The notes under the pieces are model-generated. The model searched no databases. It worked only from the letters and a program-made list of their open reading frames with translations, and had not been told where the DNA came from. This document shows positions 26,969 through 36,531 of a stretch of 64,000 bases of DNA, one piece after another; position 1 is the stretch's first letter, and each line of letters opens with the position of its first letter. The translations under genes and the position numbers were made by a program. Source of the stretch: a bacterium (GTDB taxonomy: Bacteria; Campylobacterota; Campylobacteria; Campylobacterales; Sulfurimonadaceae); NCBI GenBank assembly GCA_018824305.1, contig JAHJGM010000011.1:1-64000 (forward strand). The letters are read 5' to 3'.

Positions 26969-28268
26969 TAGTTATTATATTCATGCTGTCTATTTTACGT
27001 ATGAGACTGCTGTCATCATCGTAAAATTTCTGCTCTTTTCCGATATCTAAAGATGAAAAGACTGTTTTACCGACAACGATTCTGCCGCTTTTATCGCCCT
27101 GCTTTGTTTTTATGCCCCACATATCATGCATCACGATTATTTTATCATTGTATATTCCGGCATAGATGAGGATATGGCCTTTTCTATGCAGCAGAGTCTC
27201 AAAAGGGATTCCATTCTCTTTTATAATCGATATTTTCTCTTCATCGCTCATATCTTTGAGTGAGATCACCTCTCCGACTCTTGACTGCTGATAGGAGTTT
27301 CTTGGAAGCCATATACCAAAAGGTGCGAACATGTCTCTAATCATAGATGAACAGTCTCTCTCTTTGTACATCCCACCCCATCCATATTTCGTATTTAACA
27401 TCTCATCACCTATATGAGAGATATTTTCTCTGTTTAAAGCCAATACGTCTTCAGATGAAATATTTTTTGGAATTATGACCTTTGTATAGACTGCCGTGTT
27501 TTCTTTCCCTTTTGTTATTGCTAGTGCCTCATAATCGTTTTCTCTCTCCTTTATCAAAGGAAATAGCATTCCCACTTGACTGTAAAAGACAAATTGGTCA
27601 TTTTCATCTTTTATAGGATAGCCATCGGTAATAATATATACTTTTTCAGAGTTTTTAAACACATCTATATTTTGTTCCGGGATATAGACTATGTCATATG
27701 CATGTATCCACCCTGAGGCATACGATGTAAATACGTATACCCAAGCGCCATCATCAGAGTAATGAGAGACAAAGATAGGTTCATTCGCATGTACTGAGCT
27801 GTTTTGAAGATAATCAAAAGGAAAACCCTCGCCTGCATGATTCGGATTTTTAAAAATCGGTTTATCTGTCGGGAATCCCCTCAAATTAGAAAAATGCAGC
27901 GTAATCGCTTTTCTGTTTACAGTCGCATAGCTATCAAAATTCGATCTTTTATACATCTTGTCAAACCATTCTTGCGGTAGCGGTCTTAAATTCTCACCAA
28001 AACTATTTGCAGATGTAAAACCTTTAAAAGGCCATTTTATCTGCTCTACATCTGTTTTGATCGATTCCATCGTCCATGGTCTAAAATAATTGTCTTCATA
28101 ACTGTTTTGAAGATCAAAGATAGTTCTGTTATCATCTTTGACGTATGCGTAAGCACCTGTTTTTTGAGGCAGTTCTTTAAGATCTTCTATATCACCGTAA
28201 TCAAGCGTTTTTAAAGAGGAACAAGCACTAAAAACCAAGACGATAAAAGAGAGCAGTATATATTTCAA
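26958..28268 (-). CDS. NlpC/P60 (C40) peptidase lipoprotein with SH3 domains
   Basis: A 436-residue outer-envelope peptidoglycan peptidase. It has a lipobox (VFSACSS, Cys 16), an N-terminal stabilising segment, SH3b-type domains (about 120-270) and a C-terminal NlpC/P60 domain with catalytic Cys in RDCSSMIRD and His in KGHILIYAG. Likely cleaves gamma-D-Glu-diaminopimelate bonds. Confidence 0.9.
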   Translation of the reverse strand: MKYILLSFIVLVFSACSSLKTLDYGDIEDLKELPQKTGAYAYVKDDNRTIFDLQNSYEDNYFRPWTMESIKTDVEQIKWPFKGFTSANSFGENLRPLPQEWFDKMYKRSNFDSYATVNRKAITLHFSNLRGFPTDKPIFKNPNHAGEGFPFDYLQNSSVHANEPIFVSHYSDDGAWVYVFTSYASGWIHAYDIVYIPEQNIDVFKNSEKVYIITDGYPIKDENDQFVFYSQVGMLFPLIKERENDYEALAITKGKENTAVYTKVIIPKNISSEDVLALNRENISHIGDEMLNTKYGWGGMYKERDCSSMIRDMFAPFGIWLPRNSYQQSRVGEVISLKDMSDEEKISIIKENGIPFETLLHRKGHILIYAGIYNDKIIVMHDMWGIKTKQGDKSGRIVVGKTVFSSLDIGKEQKFYDDDSSLIRKIDSMNIITIRP

Positions 28269-28293
28269 ACAGTTTCCTTACATGTGATCATCA

Positions 28294-28953
28294 TCAATCG
28301 ACAGTCCCGAATTTTCCGACAACTCTTCCTATCAGTTCTATCTCTTGAGGATAAAGAGCCATTTTCGAGTACTCTTTGTTGTCCGAAATTATATCTATTT
28401 TTCCGTCTATTCTTTTACTGATTCGTTTAATAAACAACCCGTGTTCAGTTCTAATGACAAAGACACCGCCGCGTGAGAGGTCTGTTTTTTGACGATTTAT
28501 AAAAACAATATCATCATAAGAAAATGTCGGCTCCATTGAATCCCCGCTGACTTTGATGGCTTCAATATTTTTCAGCTCGTTTTTTCCGCCTAAGATATCA
28601 ATAAAGTTTTCTGAAAGTTCCAGACTTTCATACTCTTCATTGTCGCTATCGGCTCCTCCGCCAGCAGAAGCGCTGATATCACTAAAATATCTGACCATAT
28701 AAAAACGGTTTGTAGACTCTACAAGGCTTTCCGGCGACTGACCATATAAAAGCCAATTAATAGATATAGATTTTAATGCACAAAAATCTAAAAGCTCGTT
28801 AAACGGGATCTTATCTCTTTTTTTCATAGTCGCAAAATTCATCTGAGTGATTCCCAGAACATCTGCAATATCCTTGTCAAACACTTTTTTACCCGGAATC
28901 TCCTGAGAGATAATATCTTTTATCTCTTCTACTATTTCCATAAAACTTTTCAT
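28294..28953 (-). CDS. XRE-type repressor with S24 (LexA/CI-like) peptidase domain
   Basis: A 219-residue regulator: an N-terminal helix-turn-helix (about 10-65, VLGITQMNFATMKKR) and a C-terminal S24 domain with the nucleophile Ser in VSGDSMEPTF and the Lys in GLFIKRISKR. Such proteins repress genes until self-cleavage, as CI and LexA do. No phage genes surround it, so it is probably a chromosomal regulator of this phylum. Confidence 0.88.
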   Translation of the reverse strand: MKSFMEIVEEIKDIISQEIPGKKVFDKDIADVLGITQMNFATMKKRDKIPFNELLDFCALKSISINWLLYGQSPESLVESTNRFYMVRYFSDISASAGGGADSDNEEYESLELSENFIDILGGKNELKNIEAIKVSGDSMEPTFSYDDIVFINRQKTDLSRGGVFVIRTEHGLFIKRISKRIDGKIDIISDNKEYSKMALYPQEIELIGRVVGKFGTVD

Positions 28954-29091
28954 AGCAACACTCCTACTATTTTGATACTAATATATTAGACTATTGATAA
29001 CTTATTTTGCAATTATATGACAAAATGCAATATTTCTTACTGAATAAATAATTTTTATTTACAATTTGGCATATTAAAAAAAGGATTTGAT

Positions 29092-29175
29092 ATGTATATA
29101 ATGATAAAAAGAGCAGAAACGATGCTGGAATTATTGGAAATTAAACTTGAAAAGATAGCTAATAGATTTTTTTAG
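29092..29175 (+). CDS. 27-residue small ORF, doubtful
   Basis: ATG at 29092 with AAAGGATT 6-7 nt upstream; encodes a short amphipathic helix-like peptide (MIKRAETMLELLEIKLEKIA). It lies in the spacer between the repressor and the gene at 29180. Good ribosome site and length are the only support; no family recognised. Confidence 0.35.
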   Translation: MYIMIKRAETMLELLEIKLEKIANRFF

Positions 29176-29179
29176 AATA

Positions 29180-29299
29180 CTATTTATCACTCTTTTCATC
29201 TTTTTCTCTTTGTTCTAATTTACTTTGATGATAGCCTCTAAATATAAAGGTCATAAAAAGTACAAAAGCGACGAGAACGACGGTATCTATAAAATTCAC
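29180..29299 (-). CDS. 39-residue membrane protein coupled to trmL
   Basis: GTG start at 29299 overlapping the trmL stop (GTGA), with AAGGAATT 5 nt upstream. One hydrophobic helix (about residues 4-20) and a charged C terminus (EQREKDEKSDK). The overlap and the ribosome site argue for a real gene; function unknown. Confidence 0.55.
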   Translation of the reverse strand: MNFIDTVVLVAFVLFMTFIFRGYHQSKLEQREKDEKSDK

Positions 29300-29766
29300 A
29301 TTAATTCCTTATAATCGGTAAAATTTTGCTTAATAGCTTCATACAAGATAATACCGGTACTTACTGCAAGATTTAAACTTCTGCCATCTTTAGTCATCGG
29401 TATAGTTATATTTTTATCTTTGAATTTTTCAAGTAGTTCCTGCGGCAGACCGGCTGTTTCGCTACCAAAAAATATATAGTCCCCGACTTTGAAATGAGAG
29501 TCAAAATATGGCTTATCTGTTTTTGTCGTTGCAAAATGTACATTGTCCGAGATAACAGTATTGCTCAAAAACTCATCAAGACTCTCCCATACATGTAGGT
29601 CCAGTTTATCCCAATAATCAAGCCCTGCTCTACGGACCGCTTTTTCCGTTATATCAAAACCAAGCGGTTTGATAAGATGAAGCGATGAACCCGTGTTGAC
29701 ACATAGTCTTCCTATTGTCCCCGTGTTATTCGGTATTTGAGGTGTTACTAGAACTATATTAAACAA
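29296..29766 (-). CDS. trmL: tRNA (cytidine/uridine-34-2'-O)-methyltransferase TrmL
   Basis: SPOUT-class methylase modifying the wobble base. It has NIVLVTPQIPNNTGTIGRL at the N terminus, GSETAGLP and the knot motif SLNLAVSTGIILYE. I use TTG at 29766 (AAGGA about 6 nt upstream); a longer reading back to 29892 would run antisense-like into purU and lacks similarity. 156 residues, normal size. It follows purU by 8 nt. Confidence 0.92.
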   Translation of the reverse strand: MFNIVLVTPQIPNNTGTIGRLCVNTGSSLHLIKPLGFDITEKAVRRAGLDYWDKLDLHVWESLDEFLSNTVISDNVHFATTKTDKPYFDSHFKVGDYIFFGSETAGLPQELLEKFKDKNITIPMTKDGRSLNLAVSTGIILYEAIKQNFTDYKELM

Positions 29767-29774
29767 ACATATCC

Positions 29775-30611
29775 TTAGAAAATAACAGTTTTGTTGGCAT
29801 ATACGAATATACGGTCTTCTAAAGCCAGTTTTAATGCGCGGGAAAGAACGATTTTCTCGACATCTTTGCCTAAACGCTGCATATCTTTCCAATCGAATGC
29901 ATGGTCGATATGTCGAATGTCTTGCGCTATGATCGGACCTTCATCAAGATTGTTATTTACAAAGTGAGCCGTTGCCCCGATGATCTTAACACCTCTGTCA
30001 TAAGCTTGTTTATAAGGATTTGCACCAATAAATGCAGGAAGGAATGAGTGATGTATATTAATTATTTTATTATCATACTCTTCAACGAATCTCGGTGTAA
30101 GAATTCGCATATATTTTGCCAAGACTATATAATCAATATCTTTAAATGTAGATAACAGTTCCAGCACTTTCGTCTCATGCTCGGCACGGTCTAATCCATC
30201 ATGAGAAACCGAATGATATTCAATACCGAACTTTTCAACGAGACCTCTTAGATCATCATAGTTTGATACGACAGCAAGGATGTTTGCATCCAATTCATCC
30301 GCTTCATATCTCATCAGGATATCGCCAAGAGCATGTGACTCTTTTGTAGCCATGATAATGATATTTTTTTTGCCGGGAGTAATGACTTCTACGTTTACTT
30401 TCTTTGGTAGTATCTCTACTAATGCATCATACAGGTCTTTTTCTTGAACGTCACCGACGACAACGCTTCTCATAAAGAACTTATTATTCACTTTGTCAAC
30501 GAATTCATTGTTTGAAAGTATGTTGAGATTGTATTTGAAAAACACCGAAGATATCTTGTATACAAGACCTTTTTCATCATGTGCATCTATTAATACTCTA
30601 TATTGTTTCAT
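29775..30611 (-). CDS. purU: formyltetrahydrofolate deformylase PurU
   Basis: Releases formate from 10-formyl-tetrahydrofolate, balancing one-carbon units. The 278 residues have an N-terminal ACT domain (about 1-80) and a formyltransferase domain with HHSFLPAFIGANPYKQAYDRGV and the catalytic Asn-His-Asp set. It overlaps the 105-residue gene by 4 nt. Confidence 0.93.
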   Translation of the reverse strand: MKQYRVLIDAHDEKGLVYKISSVFFKYNLNILSNNEFVDKVNNKFFMRSVVVGDVQEKDLYDALVEILPKKVNVEVITPGKKNIIIMATKESHALGDILMRYEADELDANILAVVSNYDDLRGLVEKFGIEYHSVSHDGLDRAEHETKVLELLSTFKDIDYIVLAKYMRILTPRFVEEYDNKIINIHHSFLPAFIGANPYKQAYDRGVKIIGATAHFVNNNLDEGPIIAQDIRHIDHAFDWKDMQRLGKDVEKIVLSRALKLALEDRIFVYANKTVIF

Positions 30612-30910
30612 CTTTTCTCTTTATTTTCTATAAGGTCTATGCGATTTTCTATGCTTGCTAAAAGGTATTCTAAAAAGTTTAAAGTAAGGTCTACTTTTGC
30701 ATCGATATTTGAATTATTCGGTGATTGGAAGCCCTCAAATAAGACAAGAAGTCTCTCTTGAATACTTTCTAAAAACAGTTTTTCATCACTTGGATCGGAG
30801 TGTTGTCTTGCAATATTATTACGTGCTTCGACTTTAGTCTCTTTGGATGCTAATAGTTCTATCTCATCTAATTCTGCTAAAGTGCTAAGTATTACATCTT
30901 CTAATTCCAT
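30608..30910 (-). CDS. small helical protein, possibly CiaD-like
   Basis: About 100 residues, all-helical and acidic, no membrane segment. I choose the ATG at 30910 (MELEDVIL); an upstream ATG at 30925 is possible. Its position beside purU recalls, from memory, the C. jejuni purU-neighbouring gene for CiaD, so a CiaD-like domain is possible; similarity could not be tested. It overlaps the preceding TPR gene by 10 nt. Confidence 0.6.
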   Translation of the reverse strand: MELEDVILSTLAELDEIELLASKETKVEARNNIARQHSDPSDEKLFLESIQERLLVLFEGFQSPNNSNIDAKVDLTLNFLEYLLASIENRIDLIENKEKR

Positions 30911-31149
30911 GATTTTAGTAACCACCTTTCAAATTCGTGAAACTCAACTTTATCATCCATCTTCACAAAAAAATCTTTCATCTCTTTGTTTACGCCAAGA
31001 AACTTTTTTCTCATGCCTGAAAGTCTGCGTATCGCGACTTTTGCATCAGTATTGGACGGATCTTTTTTGAGGACCTCTTTATATATCTCAAGAGCTTCCT
31101 CTTTTAAGCCTTGGAGCTCATAGATATTTGCTAATGTTAAAGTTTGCAT
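30901..31149 (-). CDS. TPR-repeat small protein
   Basis: Eighty-two residues with one and a half TPR motifs ([20 protein letters not shown], then [17 protein letters not shown]) and a C-terminal helix. Probably a protein-binding adaptor; overlaps leuB by 13 nt and the next gene by 10 nt. Confidence 0.75.
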   Translation of the reverse strand: MQTLTLANIYELQGLKEEALEIYKEVLKKDPSNTDAKVAIRRLSGMRKKFLGVNKEMKDFFVKMDDKVEFHEFERWLLKSWN

Positions 31150-32213
31150 TTTACAGCATAGTTGGCAATGATCGATCCCATTTCATTTGTTGAACAAACT
31201 TCTTTGGCATCAAATTGTGCTAAATCTTTTGTACGATAACCTTCACTAAGCGCTTGTTTAATACCCATATCTATCTTATCTGCAGCTCTGTTCTCACCAA
31301 GCGCATAACGAAGCATCATAGAAGCACTTGCGATCGTAGCGATCGGATTTGCGATACCTTGCCCTGCAATATCCGGTGCAGAACCGTGAATCGGCTCATA
31401 TACCCCTATCTTGTTTCCCACAGATGCCGAAGGAAGAAGACCGATAGACCCACAGATCATACTGGCTTCATCACTCAAGATGTCTCCGAAAATATTTCCT
31501 GTCAATATGACATCAAACTGCTTTGGATTGCGCACTAACTGCATTGCAGCATTGTCCACGTACATGTGAGAAAGTTCGACTTCAGGATACTCTTTTGATA
31601 TCTCTGTTACAACATCACGCCAAAGTTGTGAAACGTCAAGTACATTTGCTTTATCGACCGAACATACACGTTTATCACGGGTCATAGCAATTTTAAAGGC
31701 TTGATGAGCGATTCTCGTTATTTCATCACGAGTATAGACCATAGTGTTCCAACCCTTGTTCTCATCACGACCTTTAGGTTCACCGAAATAGATACCGCCG
31801 ATAAGTTCGCGCACAACCATCAGATCGACACCTTTGACAATTTCAACTTTCAGTGAAGATGCATTTACAAGCTCATCATAAACGACTGCCGGACGAAGAT
31901 TTGCATAAACGCCAAGCTCTTTTCTAAATCTCAAAAGTCCGCTTTCTGGGCGTTTTTCGCGTGGCAGGTTATCCCATTTTTCTCCACCGATTGCACCGAA
32001 TAATACTGCATCGCTGTTAAGTGAACCCGTAATAGTCTCATTTGGAAGCGGGTCACCCGTCACATCATATGCACAACCGCCCATTAAAAGTTCTTCATAT
32101 ACTATTTCAAAATCTTCTGTCGAAGCTACTGCGTCTAAAACTTTTACCGCTTCTTCTATGATCTCAGGACCGATCCCGTCACCTTTGATCAATGCAATCT
32201 TATATTTTTTCAT
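31137..32213 (-). CDS. leuB: 3-isopropylmalate dehydrogenase LeuB
   Basis: Third enzyme of leucine synthesis, NAD-dependent oxidative decarboxylation. The 358 residues contain [32 protein letters not shown] and the [12 protein letters not shown] motif. It overlaps leuD by 4 nt; leuA and leuC are not in the window. Confidence 0.96.
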   Translation of the reverse strand: MKKYKIALIKGDGIGPEIIEEAVKVLDAVASTEDFEIVYEELLMGGCAYDVTGDPLPNETITGSLNSDAVLFGAIGGEKWDNLPREKRPESGLLRFRKELGVYANLRPAVVYDELVNASSLKVEIVKGVDLMVVRELIGGIYFGEPKGRDENKGWNTMVYTRDEITRIAHQAFKIAMTRDKRVCSVDKANVLDVSQLWRDVVTEISKEYPEVELSHMYVDNAAMQLVRNPKQFDVILTGNIFGDILSDEASMICGSIGLLPSASVGNKIGVYEPIHGSAPDIAGQGIANPIATIASASMMLRYALGENRAADKIDMGIKQALSEGYRTKDLAQFDAKEVCSTNEMGSIIANYAVKCKL

Positions 32214-32716
32214 TTTCTCTCCTGTGCTGCGATCTCTTCCTCAGCAAAACTCATAAGTCCACCGGCATTGATAAGTTTTTGCATAAATTCAGGTATCGGC
32301 GTAAATTTATATGTTTTTGATGTTGTTTTATTCGTAATCGTTCCGTTACTCATATTGATACTTACTTCATTACCCTCTTTTATCTCATTTGCTTCGGGTA
32401 ATTCAAATATAGGTAGTCCCATGTTAAATGCATTTCTATAAAAAATACGCGCAAATGTAGGAGCGATGACCGCTGCGACACCTGCAGCTTTAAGTGCGAT
32501 CGGTGCGTGTTCTCTAGATGAACCGCATCCAAAGTTATCATCTGCGACGATGATATCGCCCGGACTCATCTTGTTGACAAATTCCGGATCGGCATCTTCC
32601 ATAACATGCTTTGCAAGTTCTTTTGGATCAGATGTATTTAGGTATCTGGCAGCTATGATAAGATCGGTATCTATATCTTTACCAAATTTCCATGTTTTAG
32701 CATCAATTGTTTGCAT
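32210..32716 (-). CDS. leuD: isopropylmalate isomerase small subunit LeuD
   Basis: Small subunit of isopropylmalate isomerase, partner of LeuC. The 168 residues contain the swivel-domain motif [17 protein letters not shown], which is diagnostic. First gene of the leuD-leuB-TPR-purU-trmL transcript; AGGAAGAAT precedes its ATG. Confidence 0.95.
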   Translation of the reverse strand: MQTIDAKTWKFGKDIDTDLIIAARYLNTSDPKELAKHVMEDADPEFVNKMSPGDIIVADDNFGCGSSREHAPIALKAAGVAAVIAPTFARIFYRNAFNMGLPIFELPEANEIKEGNEVSINMSNGTITNKTTSKTYKFTPIPEFMQKLINAGGLMSFAEEEIAAQERK

Positions 32717-32749
32717 ATATTCTTCCTAAATGTTTTAAAAATAAATGTG

Positions 32750-32755
32750 ATTATA
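32750..32755 (-). promoter_or_regulatory. -10 hexamer of the leuD operon
   Basis: TATAAT on the minus strand 33 nt upstream of leuD; no clear -35. Drives the tightly packed run from leuD to the 39-residue gene. Confidence 0.5.
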
Positions 32756-32822
32756 TCTAAAAGGAGATTGGAGTTATATAAAACGAAAGATAAAGATAGA
32801 AAGTTTTTTATGTAAAAAACAG

Positions 32823-32848
32823 AGGCTAATATGAAATAATATTAGCCT
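32823..32848 (-). terminator. rho-independent terminator after flgG
   Basis: AGGCTAATAT, 6 nt, ATATTAGCCT: a perfect 10-bp stem; on the minus strand it is followed by CTGTTTTTT. It ends 12 nt below the flgG stop. Confidence 0.8.
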
Positions 32849-32860
32849 ATTTTAGGTGGT

Positions 32861-33649
32861 TTAACGTTTAAGACCGTTGACAGTTTGCAGCATCTCGTCA
32901 CTGGTAGTTATTATTTTTGAACTAGAATCATAAGCTCTTTGTCCCGTAATAAGATCTGTCAATTCAACGACAAGCTGGACATTGCTCAGCTCGACAAAAC
33001 CTTGTCTTATAGTACCGAGTCCATCGACACCGGGAGTACCTTCTATAGGCTGTCCGGAACTGTCCGTCTCGATATATAAGTTATCTCCCATTGAATGTAA
33101 TCCGGCAGGATTGATAAAGTTTGTCAGGTTTACCTGACCAACTTGCGTAGCTTGTGTTTGACCCGGTTGTGTAACCGTAACAATCCCATCAACACCTATA
33201 GTAATGTTTGTCGCATCTGCAGGGATAACGACTTCGGGAGTAAGTTTATAACCGTCAGAATTTACCACGCTTCCATTTCCGTCGATCTTAAAAGCACCGT
33301 TTTTTGTATATGCCTCCGTTCCATCGGGAAGTTGGACTTTAAAAAAACCGCGCCCTGTTACAGCCATATCCAACTGATTATCAGTCTGTTTAAGATTTCC
33401 TTCTGAAAACATTTTATTGATCGCAGTAGGACGAACACCCAGACCGACTTCTATACCAGTCGGTGACTTTGTCGTATCACTAGTCGATGTTCCTGCATAC
33501 TCCATAGTCTTATACATAAGATCAGCAAATTCTGCACGAGACTTTTTAAACCCTACCGTATTAACGTTGGCTATATTATTCGCTGTCGTGTCTATCTGTG
33601 TCTGCATTCCCAACATTCCAGTTGAGCCGATATATAGTGATTGCATCAT
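32861..33649 (-). CDS. flgG: flagellar distal rod protein FlgG
   Basis: Forms the distal rod of the flagellum. The 262 residues begin with ALYIGSTGM-like SLYIGSTGMLGMQTQIDT and TANNIANVNTVGFKKSRAEF, have the central D1 region, and end with SNVQLVVELTDLITGQRAYDSSSKIITTSDEM. Length matches FlgG exactly. It follows the other rod gene by 11 nt and is followed by a terminator. Confidence 0.95.
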   Translation of the reverse strand: MMQSLYIGSTGMLGMQTQIDTTANNIANVNTVGFKKSRAEFADLMYKTMEYAGTSTSDTTKSPTGIEVGLGVRPTAINKMFSEGNLKQTDNQLDMAVTGRGFFKVQLPDGTEAYTKNGAFKIDGNGSVVNSDGYKLTPEVVIPADATNITIGVDGIVTVTQPGQTQATQVGQVNLTNFINPAGLHSMGDNLYIETDSSGQPIEGTPGVDGLGTIRQGFVELSNVQLVVELTDLITGQRAYDSSSKIITTSDEMLQTVNGLKR

Positions 33650-33660
33650 GGTCTTATCCT

Positions 33661-34473
33661 TTAAGCTCTAGTACTTGCTAATTTATTAATTGCGTCTTGA
33701 TTTAGGTCGTTCATCTGTGTATCCATAACCTTTTGATACATCCCTACAAGTCTGTTTGTCTCTATCATCTTCACCATCATATCTACTGCGTTTACATTGC
33801 TTTTCTCTAAGAAGCCCTGTCTTACAGCATCAGTCTGTGTCAATGGTTTCAGTGCGTCACCCTCATCGAACTTATAAAGGTTATTACCCTCTTTTTGAAG
33901 TTTGTTCAGATCATCCGGAGCAGCAATATAAAGATTCTTTCTATCTACAAAACTAAGAGTGCCGGGTGAGTTTACCGAGATCTTTCCGTTTTTGTCTACA
34001 TGCATGACACTGTCTTCTTGATTAAGTGTTATAGGCTGTTTGTCACTTCCAAGAACTTCAAAACCCTGCTTTGTGATAAGCTTGCCGTCACTGTTTGCGC
34101 TAAAACTTCCATCACGTGTCAAACGGATCCCGTTTGGAGTCTTCACGGCAAAGAACAGACCCTCTTGAGAGAGAGCGAAATCCAGAGGATTATCTGTTTT
34201 TTGGATCGCACCGAGAGTCTGGTCTGTGTATGAATCAACGATTTGAGGTGCTCTGCTTAAAGTTCTGTTTAAGAACTTGGCAGCATCTTTTGAATTGTTT
34301 TCATTTGGCAGATTATCTCTAGCTTCTTTGTACAATCTCATAAAGTCGCCAGTTACTAAACCATCCTCTTTATAGCCTGTCGTATTTACATTTGCTAAAT
34401 TATTCGCGATAGTATCAAGACGATTAAATTGAGCAACCATTCCAGCTGCTGCATTGTAATACCCTGCTTGCAT
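33661..34473 (-). CDS. flgF: flagellar proximal rod protein FlgF (FlgG2)
   Basis: A 270-residue rod/hook-family protein with GYYNAAAGMVAQFNRLDTIANNLANVNTTGYKEDG and a C terminus KSNVNAVDMMVKMIETNRLVGMYQKVMDTQ. In this phylum the protein beside FlgG is often called FlgG2; the function as proximal rod is inferred. AAGAGGA and AAGG precede its ATG, and a sigma-54-type promoter lies 33-51 nt upstream. Confidence 0.9.
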   Translation of the reverse strand: MQAGYYNAAAGMVAQFNRLDTIANNLANVNTTGYKEDGLVTGDFMRLYKEARDNLPNENNSKDAAKFLNRTLSRAPQIVDSYTDQTLGAIQKTDNPLDFALSQEGLFFAVKTPNGIRLTRDGSFSANSDGKLITKQGFEVLGSDKQPITLNQEDSVMHVDKNGKISVNSPGTLSFVDRKNLYIAAPDDLNKLQKEGNNLYKFDEGDALKPLTQTDAVRQGFLEKSNVNAVDMMVKMIETNRLVGMYQKVMDTQMNDLNQDAINKLASTRA

Positions 34474-34505
34474 CCTTGCATCCTCTTACTAAACTTTTCC
34501 CTATA

Positions 34506-34524
34506 ACAGCATTTTGTGTTCCAA
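34506..34524 (-). promoter_or_regulatory. sigma-54 (RpoN) promoter of flgFG
   Basis: On the minus strand TTGGAACACAAAATGCTGT: GG and GC exactly 10 nt apart, the defining RpoN spacing, with TTGGAAC matching the -24 box. Start of transcription would be near 34498, 25 nt before flgF. Confidence 0.75.
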
Positions 34525-34589
34525 TTTTTACAAACACCTATTCTTTTGTAAAATTTCTATATATAAGGTGTACTTTAATAAAATCTCGG

Positions 34590-34595
34590 TATAAT
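34590..34595 (+). promoter_or_regulatory. -10 hexamer of rpoD
   Basis: TATAAT (after TCGG) 62 nt before the rpoD ATG; the -35 is poorly defined. Confidence 0.45.
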
Positions 34596-34656
34596 CCATT
34601 CCTTTTATTAATCAGAAAAATTAAAAAAGACACAAGATACTTCGGAGCATTTTTAT

Positions 34657-36531
34657 ATGACTGCAAAAGAACTAACCAAAGCACTTGAAGATTTATTTGT
34701 TGAAAAAAAATCTACTCACGAGTGTGTTACATACGAATCAATTATAAAGTTGCTTGAAAAACAACCAACATCTACTCAAGCTAAAAACATATATAAACTA
34801 GCAACTAAATATGATAAATGTTTGTACACTTCATCTGAACATGCAAAAATGCTCAATGACAGAGAAGCTGAGGCAAAAAGAAGTGCTCAGATAAAAATGC
34901 TTGAAAACAATGAATCCGATTCATTTGACATTCTAAAAGAGCATGAACTGCTAGAGTGGTCTCGTTCAGACTCTCCTGTTAGGATGTACCTTAGAGAGAT
35001 GGGACAGATCCCTCTTTTAACAAAAGATGAAGAGATAGAGATATCTAAAAAAATAGAGATCGGCGAAAGCATCATCATCGATGCCATCTGTTCTGTTCCT
35101 TATCTTATCGATTTTATCTTAGACTATAAAGAACCTCTAATCAATCGTGAAAGACGTGTAAAAGAGCTATTTAAAAGTTTTGAAGATGAAAAAGAGGAAG
35201 ATGATTCTGAGGATTCTGAAGATATAGACGATTCAGATGACACTGATGAAGAAAGCAGTGAAAAAGTATTTTCTGCAAAAGACAAAAAACGTGTAGAAAA
35301 AGTCGTCTTTAGCTTTAAAGCTCTTGAAAAAGCTAAAAAAGACTGGGTTAAATCTGCTGATAAAATCTTAGAACTCAATACTGAAAACTTAGATGAAGAG
35401 CTTGTTATGACAATGCTCACGGCAACATTTAAAAAGTCTATCTTAAAAGAGAAACTACTTGATCTGGGACCGACATCTAAACTGATCAATGAGCTTGTAA
35501 AATCAATGGAAACAGCACTCAAAAGTGATGAGGGATTTGATAAAGAACTAAGACGTTTGGAATACAAACTGCCTCTTTTCAATGATACGCTTAAAGAGAA
35601 CCATACAAAGATCCTAGACAAGATCTGTGATCTGACAAAAGAAGATATCACTGCGATGGTTCCTGAAGCGACAATGGTCAGTACATACGTAGAGATTAAA
35701 AAACTTATCCAGACCAAAGAAGCTTCTAAAGACAGTTTCAATATGGAACCCGACAAACTCGCAGACATCTTAGAGCAGATTAAACGCGGTAAAAATATCT
35801 CTGAAGTCTCTAAGACTCGTATGGCAAAATCGAACCTTCGTCTAGTCGTTTCGATCGCAAAACGCTATACAAACAGAGGACTTCCTTTCCTTGACCTGAT
35901 CCAAGAGGGCAACATCGGTCTTATGAAGGCTGTCGATAAGTTTGAATACAAAAAAGGGTATAAGTTCTCTACTTATGCTACATGGTGGATCCGTCAGGCA
36001 ATATCACGTGCTATTGCCGATCAAGCTAGAACTATCCGTATTCCTATCCATATGATAGAAACGATCAACCGTATTAATAAGATCATGCGTAAACACCTTC
36101 AAGAACATGGTCGCGAGCCGGATGTTGAGATCATCGCAAAAGAGGTCGGACTTTCAGTCGAGAAGGTTAAAAACGTCATCAAGATCACAAAAGAGCCTAT
36201 CTCTCTTGAAGCGCCTATCGGAAATGAAGATGATGGACGTTTTGGAGACTTCATCGAAGACAAGACATCACTGTCTCCATCTGATGTGACACTAAAAGAT
36301 GATCTACGTGTTCAGATCGAAAGTGTTTTAGAACAGTTAAACGAGCGTGAAAAAGCTGTTATCAAACTTCGTTTTGGAATTATGGACGATGAGAGTGACA
36401 GAACTCTAGAAGAGATCGGTAAAGAACTAAGTGTCACACGCGAGCGTGTCCGTCAAATCGAATCAAGTGCTATTAAAAAGCTTAAACACCCTAAAGTGGG
36501 TCGTAAACTCAAAAATTATATAGAAGAATAA
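34657..36531 (+). CDS. rpoD: RNA polymerase primary sigma factor RpoD
   Basis: Housekeeping sigma-70 of 624 residues. Region 1.1 leads, then region 1.2 [13 protein letters not shown], a non-conserved insert with a strong acidic run (about residues 176-202), region 2.4 [18 protein letters not shown], region 3 with [14 protein letters not shown], and region 4.2 [21 protein letters not shown] full-length primary factor. Its stop overlaps the ATG of the next gene (TAATG). Confidence 0.96.
   Translation: MTAKELTKALEDLFVEKKSTHECVTYESIIKLLEKQPTSTQAKNIYKLATKYDKCLYTSSEHAKMLNDREAEAKRSAQIKMLENNESDSFDILKEHELLEWSRSDSPVRMYLREMGQIPLLTKDEEIEISKKIEIGESIIIDAICSVPYLIDFILDYKEPLINRERRVKELFKSFEDEKEEDDSEDSEDIDDSDDTDEESSEKVFSAKDKKRVEKVVFSFKALEKAKKDWVKSADKILELNTENLDEELVMTMLTATFKKSILKEKLLDLGPTSKLINELVKSMETALKSDEGFDKELRRLEYKLPLFNDTLKENHTKILDKICDLTKEDITAMVPEATMVSTYVEIKKLIQTKEASKDSFNMEPDKLADILEQIKRGKNISEVSKTRMAKSNLRLVVSIAKRYTNRGLPFLDLIQEGNIGLMKAVDKFEYKKGYKFSTYATWWIRQAISRAIADQARTIRIPIHMIETINRINKIMRKHLQEHGREPDVEIIAKEVGLSVEKVKNVIKITKEPISLEAPIGNEDDGRFGDFIEDKTSLSPSDVTLKDDLRVQIESVLEQLNEREKAVIKLRFGIMDDESDRTLEEIGKELSVTRERVRQIESSAIKKLKHPKVGRKLKNYIEE

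Noticed and set aside
29767-29892. N-terminal extension of TrmL
   Set aside because: It runs inside purU in another frame and shows no similarity to TrmL; a TTG with a ribosome site gives the right size.
35124-35768. A 214-residue minus-strand reading opposite rpoD
   Set aside because: It mirrors the Ser/Glu/Lys-rich RpoD region and has no conserved motifs.
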